A DNA stretch of 45,698 nucleotides. Origin: a virus. Made by a program: the position numbers and the translations under genes. Shown in pieces: positions 45,075-45,698 of this stretch. Location: IMG/VR virus record IMGVR_UViG_3300046791_000318, positions 1 through 45,698 of that record. One strand, given 5' to 3'. Each line of letters opens with the position of its first letter. Position 1 is the stretch's first letter. The notes under the pieces were generated by a model, which saw only the letters and a program-made list of their open reading frames with translations, did no database searches and was not told the origin of the DNA.

Positions 45075-45698
45075 ACGCTGCAGAGCTCGCGGCGATTGAG
45101 ACCATCCTGCAGCGTGGGCGGCAGACAAACTACTGCCCCCATCGTCCGCACCCCAAGCAAGCCGAGTTCATCGCACTCGATTGCCATGAGGCGCTCTACG
45201 GAGGCGCCGCGGGCGGCGGCAAGTCGGATGCGTTGCTCATGGCGGCACTTCAATACGTCCACGTCCCCGGATACTCGGCGCTGGTCATGCGTCGCACCTA
45301 CCCCGATCTGTCACTCCCCGGCGCCATCATGGATCGCGCGCGCCAATGGATGGCCAACACGGATGCAACGTGGAACGACCGCGACAAGAGATTCACGTTT
45401 CCCAGCGGCGCGACGCTTCAATTTGGCTACTGCGACACGGAACGCGACCGCTACCGCTACCAAGGCGCTGAGTTTCAGTACATCGGCATCGATGAGCTAA
45501 CTCAATGGCCAGAGGCGTGGTACCGCTACCTCTTCTCGCGCCTCCGTCGCCTTGTGGGCACCGAGGTTCCGATGCGCGTGCGCGCCGCCACGAACCCCGG
45601 CGGCATCGGCCACGAATGGGTGCGGCGTCGGTTCATCGAGCCCGGCGACGACGAGCGGCCATTCATCGCGGCACGCCTTGACGACAACCCGAGCCTCG
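45071..45698 (+). CDS. terL: Terminase large subunit, right copy (3' truncated)
   Basis: The first 209 residues of a second terL allele, cut by the window end. It starts at GTG 45071, overlapping the endonuclease stop (GTGA), and begins with the same NAAELAAIE pattern. It carries Walker A (GGAAGGGKS) and Walker B (YIGIDELTQ). The protein differs from the left copy at many positions up to about residue 146. From 45509 the DNA is nearly identical to 762-951. Confidence 0.9.
   Translation, partial: MNAAELAAIETILQRGRQTNYCPHRPHPKQAEFIALDCHEALYGGAAGGGKSDALLMAALQYVHVPGYSALVMRRTYPDLSLPGAIMDRARQWMANTDATWNDRDKRFTFPSGATLQFGYCDTERDRYRYQGAEFQYIGIDELTQWPEAWYRYLFSRLRRLVGTEVPMRVRAATNPGGIGHEWVRRRFIEPGDDERPFIAARLDDNPSL
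45509..45698 (+). repeat. Right copy of the near-identical terL block
   Basis: These 190 bases match 762-951 with a few substitutions, after a divergent stretch. The offset of the two shared blocks differs by 518 bases, the net length of the inserted endonuclease region. Confidence 0.85.

Noticed and set aside
1-45698. Direct terminal repeats as in T7-type packaging
   Set aside because: The end copies differ by about 15% between two shared blocks and by a 518-base insertion, which true terminal repeats would not show.

Overview
The window is almost entirely a temperate, podovirus-like tailed phage genome. It is GC-rich throughout, and coding frames carry G or C in nearly every third codon position. 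The virion genes form one long rightward block: terminase, portal, scaffold, capsid, head-tail adaptor, tail nozzle/stabilisation protein, three large ejection-type proteins, and tail fibres/spikes. I see no sheath, tape-measure or contractile-tail genes. A tyrosine integrase ends inside a 46-bp copy of the 3' half of tRNA-His(GTG), which marks the phage as a tRNA-integrating lysogen-former. A leftward gene (42953-43498) carries a cysteine-motif plus sigma-region-4-like protein of a type I associate with Myxococcota. Together with base composition this suggests a myxobacterial or related host; this is inference.

The two ends of the window overlap. Bases 1-106 equal 44230-44335, and 762-951 match 45509-45698 almost perfectly. 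Between these blocks the two copies differ by about 15% (estimated by eye), and the right copy has an extra 518 bp containing an HNH/endonuclease VII gene between terS and terL. The simplest reading is a circular or circularly permuted genome of about 44.2-44.7 kb, assembled from a population with two terminase alleles.

Region by region. 1-1724: terminase. 1725-5754: an accessory block with a GroES-like co-chaperonin, a KGG-repeat stress protein, a glycosyltransferase, a double GT-A glycosyltransferase, an acetyltransferase-like protein and small proteins. 5735-22311: portal, scaffold, capsid, tail nozzle and ejection proteins. 22365-24905: tail proteins. 24902-27434: lysis region with a metzincin lipoprotein, a membrane protein, a small lipoprotein and a T4-lysozyme-type endolysin. 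27435-30541: tail appendage proteins. 39134 back to 30526 is a leftward early operon of tightly overlapping genes: many small Cys-motif proteins, a Bet/RecT-type annealing protein with a PD-(D/E)XK nuclease, a SLOG-family protein, a queC-dpdA pair for 7-deazaguanine DNA modification, and a protein made largely of 46 Gly-Ser/Asp/Tyr dipeptides.

39135-43811 is the immunity, integration and replication region: a small lipoprotein, an XRE-type repressor, a Cro-like protein, an excisionase-like protein, the integrase with attP, a replication-initiator candidate with internal repeats, and two leftward regulators. The promoters of the leftward early operon (PL) and of the cro-like gene (PR) share 27 of 38 positions. 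Both place the start codon at the expected transcription start, so both lead genes are probably leaderless and coordinately repressed.

The likely programme is as follows. The repressor silences PL and PR in the lysogen. On induction PR gives Cro, Xis, Int and replication functions, and PL gives recombination and DNA modification. Late rightward genes then package the modified genome, assemble the virion and lyse the cell. No stretch longer than 300 bases lacks a gene.
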